DNA of 21,959 bases. Origin: a virus. This document shows positions 14,702 to 20,096 of this stretch, one piece after another; within the stretch, counting starts at the first letter, position 1, and each line of letters opens with the position of its first letter. The notes beneath the pieces are model-generated. The model worked only from the letters and a program-made list of their open reading frames with translations, made no database searches and was not told the origin of the DNA. The position numbers and the translations under genes were made by a program. The stretch is from the IMG/VR virus record IMGVR_UViG_3300019888_000063, positions 1 to 21,959 of that record, one strand, 5' to 3'.

Positions 14702-16678
14702 TCAAGTCAAAGACCATTCTCCTTTGTCGTTATTCTTGAAAAAACCCCGCATTTTTCCCCTTGATAGTATGGAATTAACCGCTGGAGCCGTCATTTCCAA
14801 TAATTTGGCTATTTCCCTATATGAAATGCCTGGATTGTTCTTCAGTAAGACCTTCATCCTATCTATTGGCGGGAACTTATCCTCGAAGTTATCTATAGAG
14901 TCTTCTTGGGATATTTCTGTAGAATCAGGATTCCATGTAAGGCGATATCCCATTTTCTGATGCTTATACGTATTGTTGTGCTTCCGGTGATCGCAGGAAA
15001 CATGCAGGATGTTCCGGTCGATATCATCCAATCTGCCCTCAAAATGCCACTCATTCCTTGTTTGGTTCTCAAATTGGATGGAGCCAATCGGCGTTCTTTC
15101 CCCGTCATTTTTGCGCTGATGGGCCAGGACGAGAATGGTGACTTTGCCGGAAACCACTAAGGTTTGCAGAGCCGACATGAATTTAAGGGCTGCGCCTTCG
15201 TCCGAAGTGGAGTTTCCGGTCGCAACCGATGCTGAATCGACGATCAAGAATTTTGTCTTATGTCGCGCTATCGCATCCCGCAGCTTATCCACCTGCTCAT
15301 GCGTCGGAATGCCGTGAGGAGACCAATGGACTATCCAATCGGGAACGTTATATATTTTGAGCGCATTGGCGGCAAAATGCTCTTTGGTATTCTCATAGTC
15401 TATGAACATGGTCTCTCCGCGGCCGTTCTGTTTTATGATAGAAGCCAGATATATGGCAATAGTGGTCTTGCCGCAACCGCCCAAGCCGAAGAAAGTATTG
15501 AGCTCGTCTTCCATAATGAACGGCTCCAAGAGCCACGACGGATTCTTTGGAGTGATTTCGGAGAGGCGATAGTCCTGCTTTATTTCTCTGATGCACTTCT
15601 TGATCTCCTCGGCCGCAAGCGCCGTGAGGATAGTCCATTGGTAGACCTCATTATTCTCTTTGTGATCGAAAGCCCGTGTAAGCGTCCGCACCCATAATTC
15701 CTTATTACTGTCGCTTTTGAGCTTTACGGAAAAAGGAAAAGAGTGCGTTATTCCTTCTGGTTTTTGTATCCATGTGAGGACATCGGCTTCCAAAAGATTT
15801 GTGACAAGGTCACTCGTCCTCATGCAGACAATAGCTGATTCAAGGATTATCTTGATGGTAATACCGTTTCCGTCTTCAGATTTTTCAACAGCAATGTCCT
15901 TGATAGGGCCGCCACGGGTTCTCCTCGTCGCCTCTTTTTTGGATATCGACTCGAATATAGTCCGCAATTCCTTTTCAGAAAGCGGCGTCATTTGAGTCTG
16001 GTTCAATGCACGGATCGGCGGCCAGACGACCTTTTCCCAATCGTCTTGGGGGTGTTTGGAGAGCATACCACCGACTATCGAGGTGAAGTCTATATTGCGG
16101 TTTCCTTGAGAAATAGGGGTAGCGATTTTGTCCTTCCAGTTCTTTGGTATCCTGTCCTTATCGCCGAATTCCTTTTCGTACCATTCGTACGGAAACGGGG
16201 CCAATGGCTTTGGGCTGATGACTTTGTATCCGGTCACCTTTCCGTCTGGCAGTTCATATTCCGATGGCGGCGCAAATATGCATCCGCCGTCATTCCTCAC
16301 ATGGATGTCTCCTTTGTCTTGGGATTGTTTGGCTCTCTGATCGTATTTGAAGTAGAGATGATATCCTTGCCTTGATTCGACCACATATGTCTCCCATAGT
16401 TCGGCAGGAATACGAGAAACGTCTTTGGTATCCAAGTCGATCACGGTCAGACCGGATATCTTACCTGTTACCACCGCCATTTGATTGAATCCAAACCATT
16501 CAAGACCGACATCGGACTGGTTCATAAGTTTATTCTCGTATTGCTTCCAACTTGGCGGGAAGTCTATTTTTTTCTTGACTTCTCCTTTTTCTCCGATAAC
16601 GGACGATATATTCACGGGAAAAACCGACCATCCGCGCGAAAGATATTTATTCGCCCAGTCGGTCACTTCAGATCCCAT
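14702..16678 (-). CDS. Primase-polymerase/helicase with C-terminal winged helix
   Basis: The N-terminal domain is a bifunctional primase-polymerase: WANKYLSRGWSVFPVN (8-23), NQMAVVTGKISGLTVIDLDTKD (catalytic D81/D83) and QGYHLYFKYD (H107). QGNRNIDFTSIVGGMLSKHP near 191-210 fits the primase C-terminal domain. The second half is a RepA/RecA-type ATPase with Walker A GLGGCGKTT (398-406) and Walker B KFLIVDSASV (D481). The last 50 residues (NPGISYREIAKLLEMTAPAV and on) look like a helix-turn-helix. The 658-residue protein would open and prime phage DNA. It lies beside the candidate origin, and its start overlaps the zinc-ribbon gene by 11 bases. Confidence 0.9.
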   Translation of the reverse strand: MGSEVTDWANKYLSRGWSVFPVNISSVIGEKGEVKKKIDFPPSWKQYENKLMNQSDVGLEWFGFNQMAVVTGKISGLTVIDLDTKDVSRIPAELWETYVVESRQGYHLYFKYDQRAKQSQDKGDIHVRNDGGCIFAPPSEYELPDGKVTGYKVISPKPLAPFPYEWYEKEFGDKDRIPKNWKDKIATPISQGNRNIDFTSIVGGMLSKHPQDDWEKVVWPPIRALNQTQMTPLSEKELRTIFESISKKEATRRTRGGPIKDIAVEKSEDGNGITIKIILESAIVCMRTSDLVTNLLEADVLTWIQKPEGITHSFPFSVKLKSDSNKELWVRTLTRAFDHKENNEVYQWTILTALAAEEIKKCIREIKQDYRLSEITPKNPSWLLEPFIMEDELNTFFGLGGCGKTTIAIYLASIIKQNGRGETMFIDYENTKEHFAANALKIYNVPDWIVHWSPHGIPTHEQVDKLRDAIARHKTKFLIVDSASVATGNSTSDEGAALKFMSALQTLVVSGKVTILVLAHQRKNDGERTPIGSIQFENQTRNEWHFEGRLDDIDRNILHVSCDHRKHNNTYKHQKMGYRLTWNPDSTEISQEDSIDNFEDKFPPIDRMKVLLKNNPGISYREIAKLLEMTAPAVNSILSRGKMRGFFKNNDKGEWSLT

Positions 16679-16994
16679 GTGATGCGGCCTTACAGGAATC
16701 TAATCTATTCTCGATATATCCGGGGAAAAAACTGAACATATGTTCTAGGTCAGTTATCTCTTTAGTGAATTCATATGAATTCCCTTTATGATAACCGAAT
16801 GCCTTAATAAACAAATGATCTTGTTCACACCACATTGGAATGATGAGGATATTTCCCCTACCCCCTAACTTACCCCAGATAGGAGCATCATAGCTATCGG
16901 ATGAGAATTCTTTCGGACTCTCAAAATGGGTAAATTCATAACCACAAACCGGACATTTGATTGGATTGTTCCAATCTATAGAAACTCTTGACAT
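16668..16994 (-). CDS. Zinc-ribbon-like phage protein (108 aa)
   Basis: The protein has KCPVCGYEFTHFE (C14, C17, H23) and MWCEQDHLF (C56, H60), a split zinc-binding pattern. Between them lies an insertion with SYDAPIWGKLGGRGNI. Similar small proteins are found in many phage early regions, with unknown role. It is the first gene of the leftward operon. No Shine-Dalgarno sequence is seen: the ATG follows a structured leader ending in ACAATAA. Zinc binding is inferred from Cys/His spacing. Confidence 0.65.
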   Translation of the reverse strand: MSRVSIDWNNPIKCPVCGYEFTHFESPKEFSSDSYDAPIWGKLGGRGNILIIPMWCEQDHLFIKAFGYHKGNSYEFTKEITDLEHMFSFFPGYIENRLDSCKAASHGI

Positions 16995-17006
16995 TTATTG
17001 TCGGCT

Positions 17007-17061
17007 CTCTGTGTGCTGGCCGCCACATTGCGAGGGACGGCGAGCACACAAAGCGCAATGT
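17007..17061 (-). promoter_or_regulatory. Leader with two competing hairpins
   Basis: Hairpin A pairs 17007-17022 with 17038-17053 (14 of 16 pairs, 15-base loop). Hairpin B pairs ACATTGCG (17025-17032, in the loop of A) with CGCAATGT (17054-17061, directly beside the other arm). Because no linker spans the 16-bp stem, A and B cannot fully coexist. Both lie in the leader between the promoter at 17086-17113 and the first gene. Confidence 0.65.
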
Positions 17062-17085
17062 TATATCTTTTAAACGAACGTCTTG

Positions 17086-17113
17086 ATTATACCCGTCTCC
17101 GTTTTATTGTCAA
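17086..17113 (-). promoter_or_regulatory. Consensus leftward promoter (TTGACA/TATAAT)
   Basis: On the minus strand TTGACA (17113-17108), 16 bases and TATAAT (17091-17086) form a perfect sigma70 match apart from the slightly short spacer. It drives the zinc-ribbon/primase operon, with a leader of about 84 bases. Confidence 0.85.
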
Positions 17114-17116
17114 ATG

Positions 17117-17127
17117 ACACTAGGTGT
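17117..17127. promoter_or_regulatory. Operator candidate ACAC-TAG-GTGT
   Basis: An 11-base palindrome with a three-base centre lies three bases upstream of the leftward -35 box and just before the rightward gene start region. The same ACAC-N3-GTGT form recurs at 18785-18795 inside another promoter. Confidence 0.45.
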
Positions 17128-17144
17128 TGCATTTATATTCACGA

Positions 17145-17150
17145 TATGCT
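17145..17150 (+). promoter_or_regulatory. Weak rightward -10 box candidate
   Basis: TATGCT lies 11 bases before the ATG at 17162, and no good -35 is found at 15-18 bases. If used, it would give a nearly leaderless message. AGGA at 17151-17154 could serve as a ribosome site. Confidence 0.3.
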
Positions 17151-17161
17151 AGGATGACCGC

Positions 17162-17350
17162 ATGACATCCTCACGCATCAACAATTCAAGGGCCATCATG
17201 CGCCAAGCGATCGAAAGGTCGAATCGTAATAAATACAACGAGTCCATGCACCTTGATACCGAGGAATTGACCGGGGAACCGAACGACCGCACGGCCGCAG
17301 ACGCCGACGGGCAGTATGAGAGAGGAGAGCCATTATCATTTAACCAATAA
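17162..17350 (+). CDS. Small hydrophilic protein, first gene of the right arm (62 aa)
   Basis: The protein (MTSSRINNSRAIMRQAIERS and on) is Arg/Asn-rich at the N-terminus and acidic in the second half (DTEELTGEPNDRTAADADGQ). No family is recognised and no fold is evident. An ATG at 17154 runs into a stop after three codons, so 17162 is the first usable start; AGGA lies about seven bases before it. The gene ends three bases before the OB-fold-like gene, so both are probably cotranscribed. Confidence 0.55.
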   Translation: MTSSRINNSRAIMRQAIERSNRNKYNESMHLDTEELTGEPNDRTAADADGQYERGEPLSFNQ

Positions 17351-17353
17351 CAT

Positions 17354-17803
17354 ATGAGCAATTTCACTATCCAATCATTCGAGATGCGACAGACCAAGGC
17401 CGGCAAACCCATGGCTATCGTTTCAATCAAAGACGAAGCAGGGGCGGTCTACGAGAATATATCAGTCTGGTCCAGCCATCCCGATTTTAATTCTTTGAAA
17501 GAGGGATTACTGACCAAGGGGACGATCGAGGACAAGATCATTGGGAATAAGACATATAAGAATCTGAACGCCGGAACGGTCGGACCGTCAGGCATCAAAT
17601 CCGCGATGGAGATGAAATCCCGTGGAATAGAACACGCCCAAGACAGGAAGGAAGATAGCATAAGAGCGGCTTCTATAATCAGGGACAGCACGATCCTCAC
17701 GGCGGCCTTTGCCCAGGGCAAGGACGTCTCCATAGACGACATGAAGGAAGTTTGGACCAATTGGAACGTCTGGCTGACAAAGAAATGGACGCAGCCGTTT
17801 TAG
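17354..17803 (+). CDS. OB-fold-like protein, candidate ssDNA-binding protein
   Basis: The first ~75 residues look like an OB-fold: MSNFTIQSFEMRQTKAGKPM, AIVSIKDEAGAVYENISVWS, then LKEGLLTKGTIEDKIIGNKT, with alternating strands and a KG turn. The C-terminal part (RDSTILTAAFAQ, EVWTNWNVWLTKKWTQPF) is helical and Trp-rich. Similar two-part proteins occur in phage replication and recombination modules. Position next to a resolvase-like nuclease supports nucleic-acid binding. ssDNA binding is inferred; no experimental family signature is certain. Confidence 0.5.
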   Translation: MSNFTIQSFEMRQTKAGKPMAIVSIKDEAGAVYENISVWSSHPDFNSLKEGLLTKGTIEDKIIGNKTYKNLNAGTVGPSGIKSAMEMKSRGIEHAQDRKEDSIRAASIIRDSTILTAAFAQGKDVSIDDMKEVWTNWNVWLTKKWTQPF

Positions 17804-18150
17804 AGAGGGACATACACGAGACGGCGATCATCCTCCGAAATGAAATCGCCCGGGCGGGCCAATTGGCTTCCGATGTCCATATCCACGAAGTATTTTTGTC
17901 AGCAGAAACCATCATCTCCTGTCTGGCATATCTCATCTCTCCAATAGCCGAAATGGAGCAGAGATACCGCCAAAAGGTCATGGATGCCATGCTATCAGGG
18001 AGTAATGCCAAAGCCGAGGCGCATGGCAAGGCCTCCGAGGAATACAAGGAATGGAGGAAACACGCGGCATTGTATAAACTGGGACACGAGCAGCTGATGC
18101 TCTTAAAGAAATTCAGGAATGATCTAGCCATGGAAAAATCAAATTCATGA
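17785..18150 (+). CDS. Conserved helical phage protein of unknown function
   Basis: The protein begins MDAAVLERDIHETAIILRNE and is almost fully helical, ending with EEYKEWRKHAALYKLGHEQL and MLLKKFRNDLAMEKSNS. The C-terminal 'EYKEW-KH-LYKLG-E-LKK' pattern resembles a conserved protein of phage recombination modules, but I cannot name it. An earlier in-frame ATG at 17752 adds eleven residues and increases the overlap with the OB-fold gene from 19 to 52 bases. Neither start has a clear ribosome site. It overlaps the nuclease gene by four bases. Confidence 0.6.
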   Translation: MDAAVLERDIHETAIILRNEIARAGQLASDVHIHEVFLSAETIISCLAYLISPIAEMEQRYRQKVMDAMLSGSNAKAEAHGKASEEYKEWRKHAALYKLGHEQLMLLKKFRNDLAMEKSNS

Positions 18151-18485
18151 AAACGTCCGTTCAAAAAGGTAAGCTCTTGGAAAAATACGTCGCTGACCAA
18201 ATCCGGGAAAAGGGACTTGACCCTAAAGCCTATCCCTCACACGGCAGCGGATCGGGCCACAGCGAGAAAGGAGACATTTGGACTTCCCTGATGATTTTGG
18301 GACAGAACGCAGGCATTGAATGTAAAAATCATAAGGTGCTGCACATAAAAGAATGGTGGGCTCAAACCAAAAAACTTGAATCATTATCGAGAGAACCGGT
18401 TTTAGTCTTCAAGCAATATGGAGAACCTTTAGGTGAAACGAAAGCGATCGTTTATTTAGATACGTTATTGGAATTATTAAAATGA
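18147..18485 (+). CDS. PD-(D/E)xK nuclease, Holliday-junction resolvase-like
   Basis: A 112-residue protein with KGKLLEKYVADQIREKG (E12), HGSGSGHSEKGDIWTS (D43) and NAGIECKNHKVLHIKEWWAQ (E58, K60). The E...GDI...ExK order is the catalytic pattern of the PD-(D/E)xK superfamily, and the 'GSGSG-KGDI' loop is seen in archaeal-type Hjc and phage resolvases. It would cut branched DNA during phage recombination or before packaging. It shares four-base overlaps with both neighbours. Confidence 0.8.
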   Translation: MKTSVQKGKLLEKYVADQIREKGLDPKAYPSHGSGSGHSEKGDIWTSLMILGQNAGIECKNHKVLHIKEWWAQTKKLESLSREPVLVFKQYGEPLGETKAIVYLDTLLELLK

Positions 18486-18721
18486 AGCACAAAATAAAAC
18501 TGCCGGAGATGATCTACGACGAAATCGTATTTCACCTGAAAAAGGGAGAAGTCCTTATAGATAAATTCGGGACTTTTTCCGTTACTCCATATAGGAAGAT
18601 GCATCCGCTTCTGACCGGCCGGCCAACATCAGAGACAAGATACGTCGTAAAAAGGCAGACCATGCATAAGATAAACTTCAGTCCGCATCAGTATTTGAAG
18701 GCCAAGATGAAGCGTAAATGA
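18482..18721 (+). CDS. HU/IHF-like DNA-binding protein (short)
   Basis: The central part VLIDKFGTFSVTPYRKMHPL, LTGRPTSETRYVVKRQTMHK and INFSPHQYLKAKMK follows the HU/IHF pattern: a 'V-I-FGTF' strand, a basic arm with Pro/TGR, then the 'I-F-P---LK' end. At 79 residues it is a little shorter than HU (about 90), and only a brief helical stretch lies before the arm. It may bend phage DNA for recombination or packaging. The match is by pattern only. Confidence 0.55.
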   Translation: MKHKIKLPEMIYDEIVFHLKKGEVLIDKFGTFSVTPYRKMHPLLTGRPTSETRYVVKRQTMHKINFSPHQYLKAKMKRK

Positions 18722-18749
18722 CTTGACATAAACGGGAAATAGTTGAGTA

Positions 18750-18768
18750 TAGGTGCTATTCACACCTA
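18750..18768. promoter_or_regulatory. Inverted repeat TAGGTG-N7-CACCTA upstream of promoter
   Basis: The two six-base arms are perfect and lie just before the -35 box at 18773, a good place for a regulator. Confidence 0.5.
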
Positions 18769-18772
18769 ATGC

Positions 18773-18800
18773 TTGACTTTTATAACACAGGGTGTATACT
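18773..18800 (+). promoter_or_regulatory. Rightward sigma70-type promoter
   Basis: TTGACT (18773-18778), 16 bases and TATACT (18795-18800). Transcription should start near 18807, at the very beginning of the 32-base inverted repeat. Confidence 0.75.
18785..18795. promoter_or_regulatory. Operator candidate ACAC-AGG-GTGT in the promoter spacer
   Basis: Same palindrome type as at 17117-17127; it overlaps the spacer and the first base of the -10 box, so a bound protein would block transcription. Confidence 0.45.
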
Positions 18801-18804
18801 TACA

Positions 18805-18836
18805 ACATAGTCAGGTACGTTGAAAACTGAATAGGG
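18805..18836 (+). repeat. Left arm of 32-base imperfect inverted repeat
   Basis: About 27 of 32 bases pair with 19143-19174. Shared blocks are ACATAGTC, TACG and AAACTGAATAGGG. The two arms enclose the gene at 18853 and a structured intergenic region. Confidence 0.8.
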
Positions 18837-18852
18837 GTAACAACAACAAAAC

Positions 18853-19044
18853 ATGAAATCAAACAAAGAATACTTAGTCAAATTCTACCTATCCAACAAC
18901 AATTTGGACGACAAAAGAAGTGCCGTGGCGGGAGATATAGTCATTGAGATGGACACGAACTCGGGAGAAATTATTCTATCAGAACAAGCAAACAACGAAC
19001 TTATAGATGCGATCAGGGCGTTTGAAAACGCTCCGAAAAGATAA
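18853..19044 (+). CDS. Small protein inside the inverted repeat (63 aa)
   Basis: The protein (MKSNKEYLVKFYLSNNNLDD and on) reads as beta strands followed by an acidic C-terminal helix (SEQANNELIDAIRAFENAPK). No family is recognised. The ATG follows an A/C-rich leader (AACAACAACAAAAC) with no Shine-Dalgarno sequence. A strong promoter precedes it, and its stop codon is the first part of the next hairpin. The mix of strands and helix looks like a real protein and not a chance frame. Confidence 0.6.
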   Translation: MKSNKEYLVKFYLSNNNLDDKRSAVAGDIVIEMDTNSGEIILSEQANNELIDAIRAFENAPKR

Positions 19045-19123
19045 CCTGCTCTGCCACATGTTCGCAACATCCGCGCGGAACGGCTTAGTTCCGAGCAGGT
19101 TCTAAGACGGTTGCGAGCAGGTG
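19043..19123 (+). ncRNA. Structured RNA region with two alternative folds
   Basis: AACCTGCTC (19043-19051) can pair with GAGCAGGTT (19093-19101), stacked on the GGAAC/GTTCC hairpin (19077-19092), or with GAGCAGGT (19115-19122), joined to GCAAC/GTTGC (19064-19068 with 19110-19114). The two targets compete for one arm. No T-tract follows. Whether it is a switch, an RNA processing site or a separate RNA cannot be told. Confidence 0.5.
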
Positions 19124-19142
19124 ATACCAATTAACAAAAACA

Positions 19143-19174
19143 CCCTATTCAGTTTCGAGCGTATCGGACTATGT
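19143..19174 (+). repeat. Right arm of 32-base imperfect inverted repeat
   Basis: Reverse complement of 18805-18836 with about five mismatches. It lies 20 bases before the next start codon and could pair with the 5' end of the same message. Confidence 0.8.
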
Positions 19175-19194
19175 TTATTAACTAACAAAACATC

Positions 19195-19368
19195 ATGTCA
19201 CATATAGCAAACGACCTAGCATTCGAGAACCTGACCGACTGGCTTTACGATCATGGACGAAGTGCGAAAGATGTCATGCAGGATGATACAGGCCATTACA
19301 TCCTGGTCGAGAATGAGGATGGATTCGAGAAAGTCTATTTACCGGAATTATTTTCACCGCTCATATGA
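19195..19368 (+). CDS. Small acidic protein (57 aa)
   Basis: MSHIANDLAFENLTDWLYDH, then GRSAKDVMQDDTGHYILVEN and EDGFEKVYLPELFSPLI. It is acidic with a helix followed by beta strands. The ATG follows ACTAACAAAACATC, like the A-rich leader at 18840. Its stop overlaps the next start by four bases. No family is recognised. Confidence 0.6.
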   Translation: MSHIANDLAFENLTDWLYDHGRSAKDVMQDDTGHYILVENEDGFEKVYLPELFSPLI

Positions 19369-19535
19369 AACTCCGCCTAGAACTCATAGACGACCACGAT
19401 GGATCGGTCTCGTACCGGATGATTGATTTAAAACTTGATGAGAGCATGGCCGAATATTATGATCGTCGGGATGACTTACAAAAAATCGTTGATGACATGC
19501 TCGACTCTTATCAGAAATCTAAACAAAAGATATGA
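19365..19535 (+). CDS. Small hypothetical protein (56 aa)
   Basis: MKLRLELIDDHDGSVSYRMI, then DLKLDESMAEYYDRRDDLQK and IVDDMLDSYQKSKQKI. A beta start and a long charged helix. ATGA overlaps on both sides place it in a chain of small early genes. No family is recognised. Confidence 0.6.
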   Translation: MKLRLELIDDHDGSVSYRMIDLKLDESMAEYYDRRDDLQKIVDDMLDSYQKSKQKI

Positions 19536-19771
19536 AAATAATACAAATTGCGCCAATTGTTTCGAGAACTTCTAACTTCGGAAGAATGACCCATTTTCAC
19601 CTATTCGGTTTATCAGATGAAGGGGAACTGTATCTTTGGAAAGCAGATAGCCTAAAAGATTTTGAGTTTAACAACGGCTACTGGAAACTTCAGCATGAAA
19701 TACCAGAGGCGGAAATAATCGAAAATAAAGATGAAAATAAAATTGCTTCAGATGAACCTGAAATACTATGA
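19532..19771 (+). CDS. Small hypothetical protein (79 aa)
   Basis: The first ~55 residues are beta-rich with aromatic residues (MTHFHLFGLSDEGELYLWKA, NNGYWKLQ), followed by an acidic Glu/Lys tail. No family is recognised. The gene overlaps both neighbours by four bases. Confidence 0.65.
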   Translation: MKIIQIAPIVSRTSNFGRMTHFHLFGLSDEGELYLWKADSLKDFEFNNGYWKLQHEIPEAEIIENKDENKIASDEPEIL

Positions 19772-19920
19772 CACCATCTGAAACAAAACTAATCGGCTGG
19801 ACGCTCATATCCCTGATCTCTGCTGTCGGCCTTATATTCCTGGCTCTCGATTCGTGGCGGACAGTTGCCGGGTGTATGCTTATCCTATTAGCAACGTATC
19901 TTTTTAATCAACTTTCATGA
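19768..19920 (+). CDS. Small protein with two membrane segments (50 aa)
   Basis: MTPSETKLIGWTLISLISAV runs into GLIFLALDSWRTVAGCMLIL and LATYLFNQLS. Two hydrophobic stretches (about residues 9-25 and 30-46) are separated by a short DSWRT turn, giving a hairpin in the membrane. It overlaps the next membrane gene by four bases. Size and topology would fit a holin, but no endolysin is seen in the window. Confidence 0.55.
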   Translation: MTPSETKLIGWTLISLISAVGLIFLALDSWRTVAGCMLILLATYLFNQLS

Positions 19921-20096
19921 ATGAACCCAATCGTGTCCTCGGTATCGTCGCCGCTTTCATAGTGCTCGTCATAGTCGTGATCGGACTCTACTTCTGGTGG
20001 CCCCGTAACAGCTCGGTAGAGCCGAAACCGACTCCTACGGCTTCGGAGACGCCCATACCTCTTTCGCCGTGTGTGCCGGCAGATTGTAAAGGATGA
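19917..20096 (+). CDS. Single-pass membrane protein with Pro-rich tail (59 aa)
   Basis: The N-terminus MNEPNRVLGIVAAFIVLVIV continues through VIGLYFWWP, one membrane segment (about 8-27). The tail is Pro/Thr/Ser-rich (VEPKPTPTASETPIPLSP) with two Cys near the end (C51, C56). The layout resembles an inner-membrane anchored protein with an exported tail, such as a spanin part, but the length is short. It overlaps the methyltransferase start by four bases. Confidence 0.55.
   Translation: MNEPNRVLGIVAAFIVLVIVVIGLYFWWPRNSSVEPKPTPTASETPIPLSPCVPADCKG

Noticed and set aside
17007-17061. Classical H-type pseudoknot
   Set aside because: The linker between the 16-bp stem and the second stem's outer strand is zero bases, so the two helices cannot form together in full; competing hairpins are the better reading.
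18820-18836. Similarity of TTGAAAACTGAATA to rRNA spacer sequences of Firmicutes
   Set aside because: The match is short, no rRNA or tRNA is near, and the sequence is better explained as one arm of the inverted repeat.
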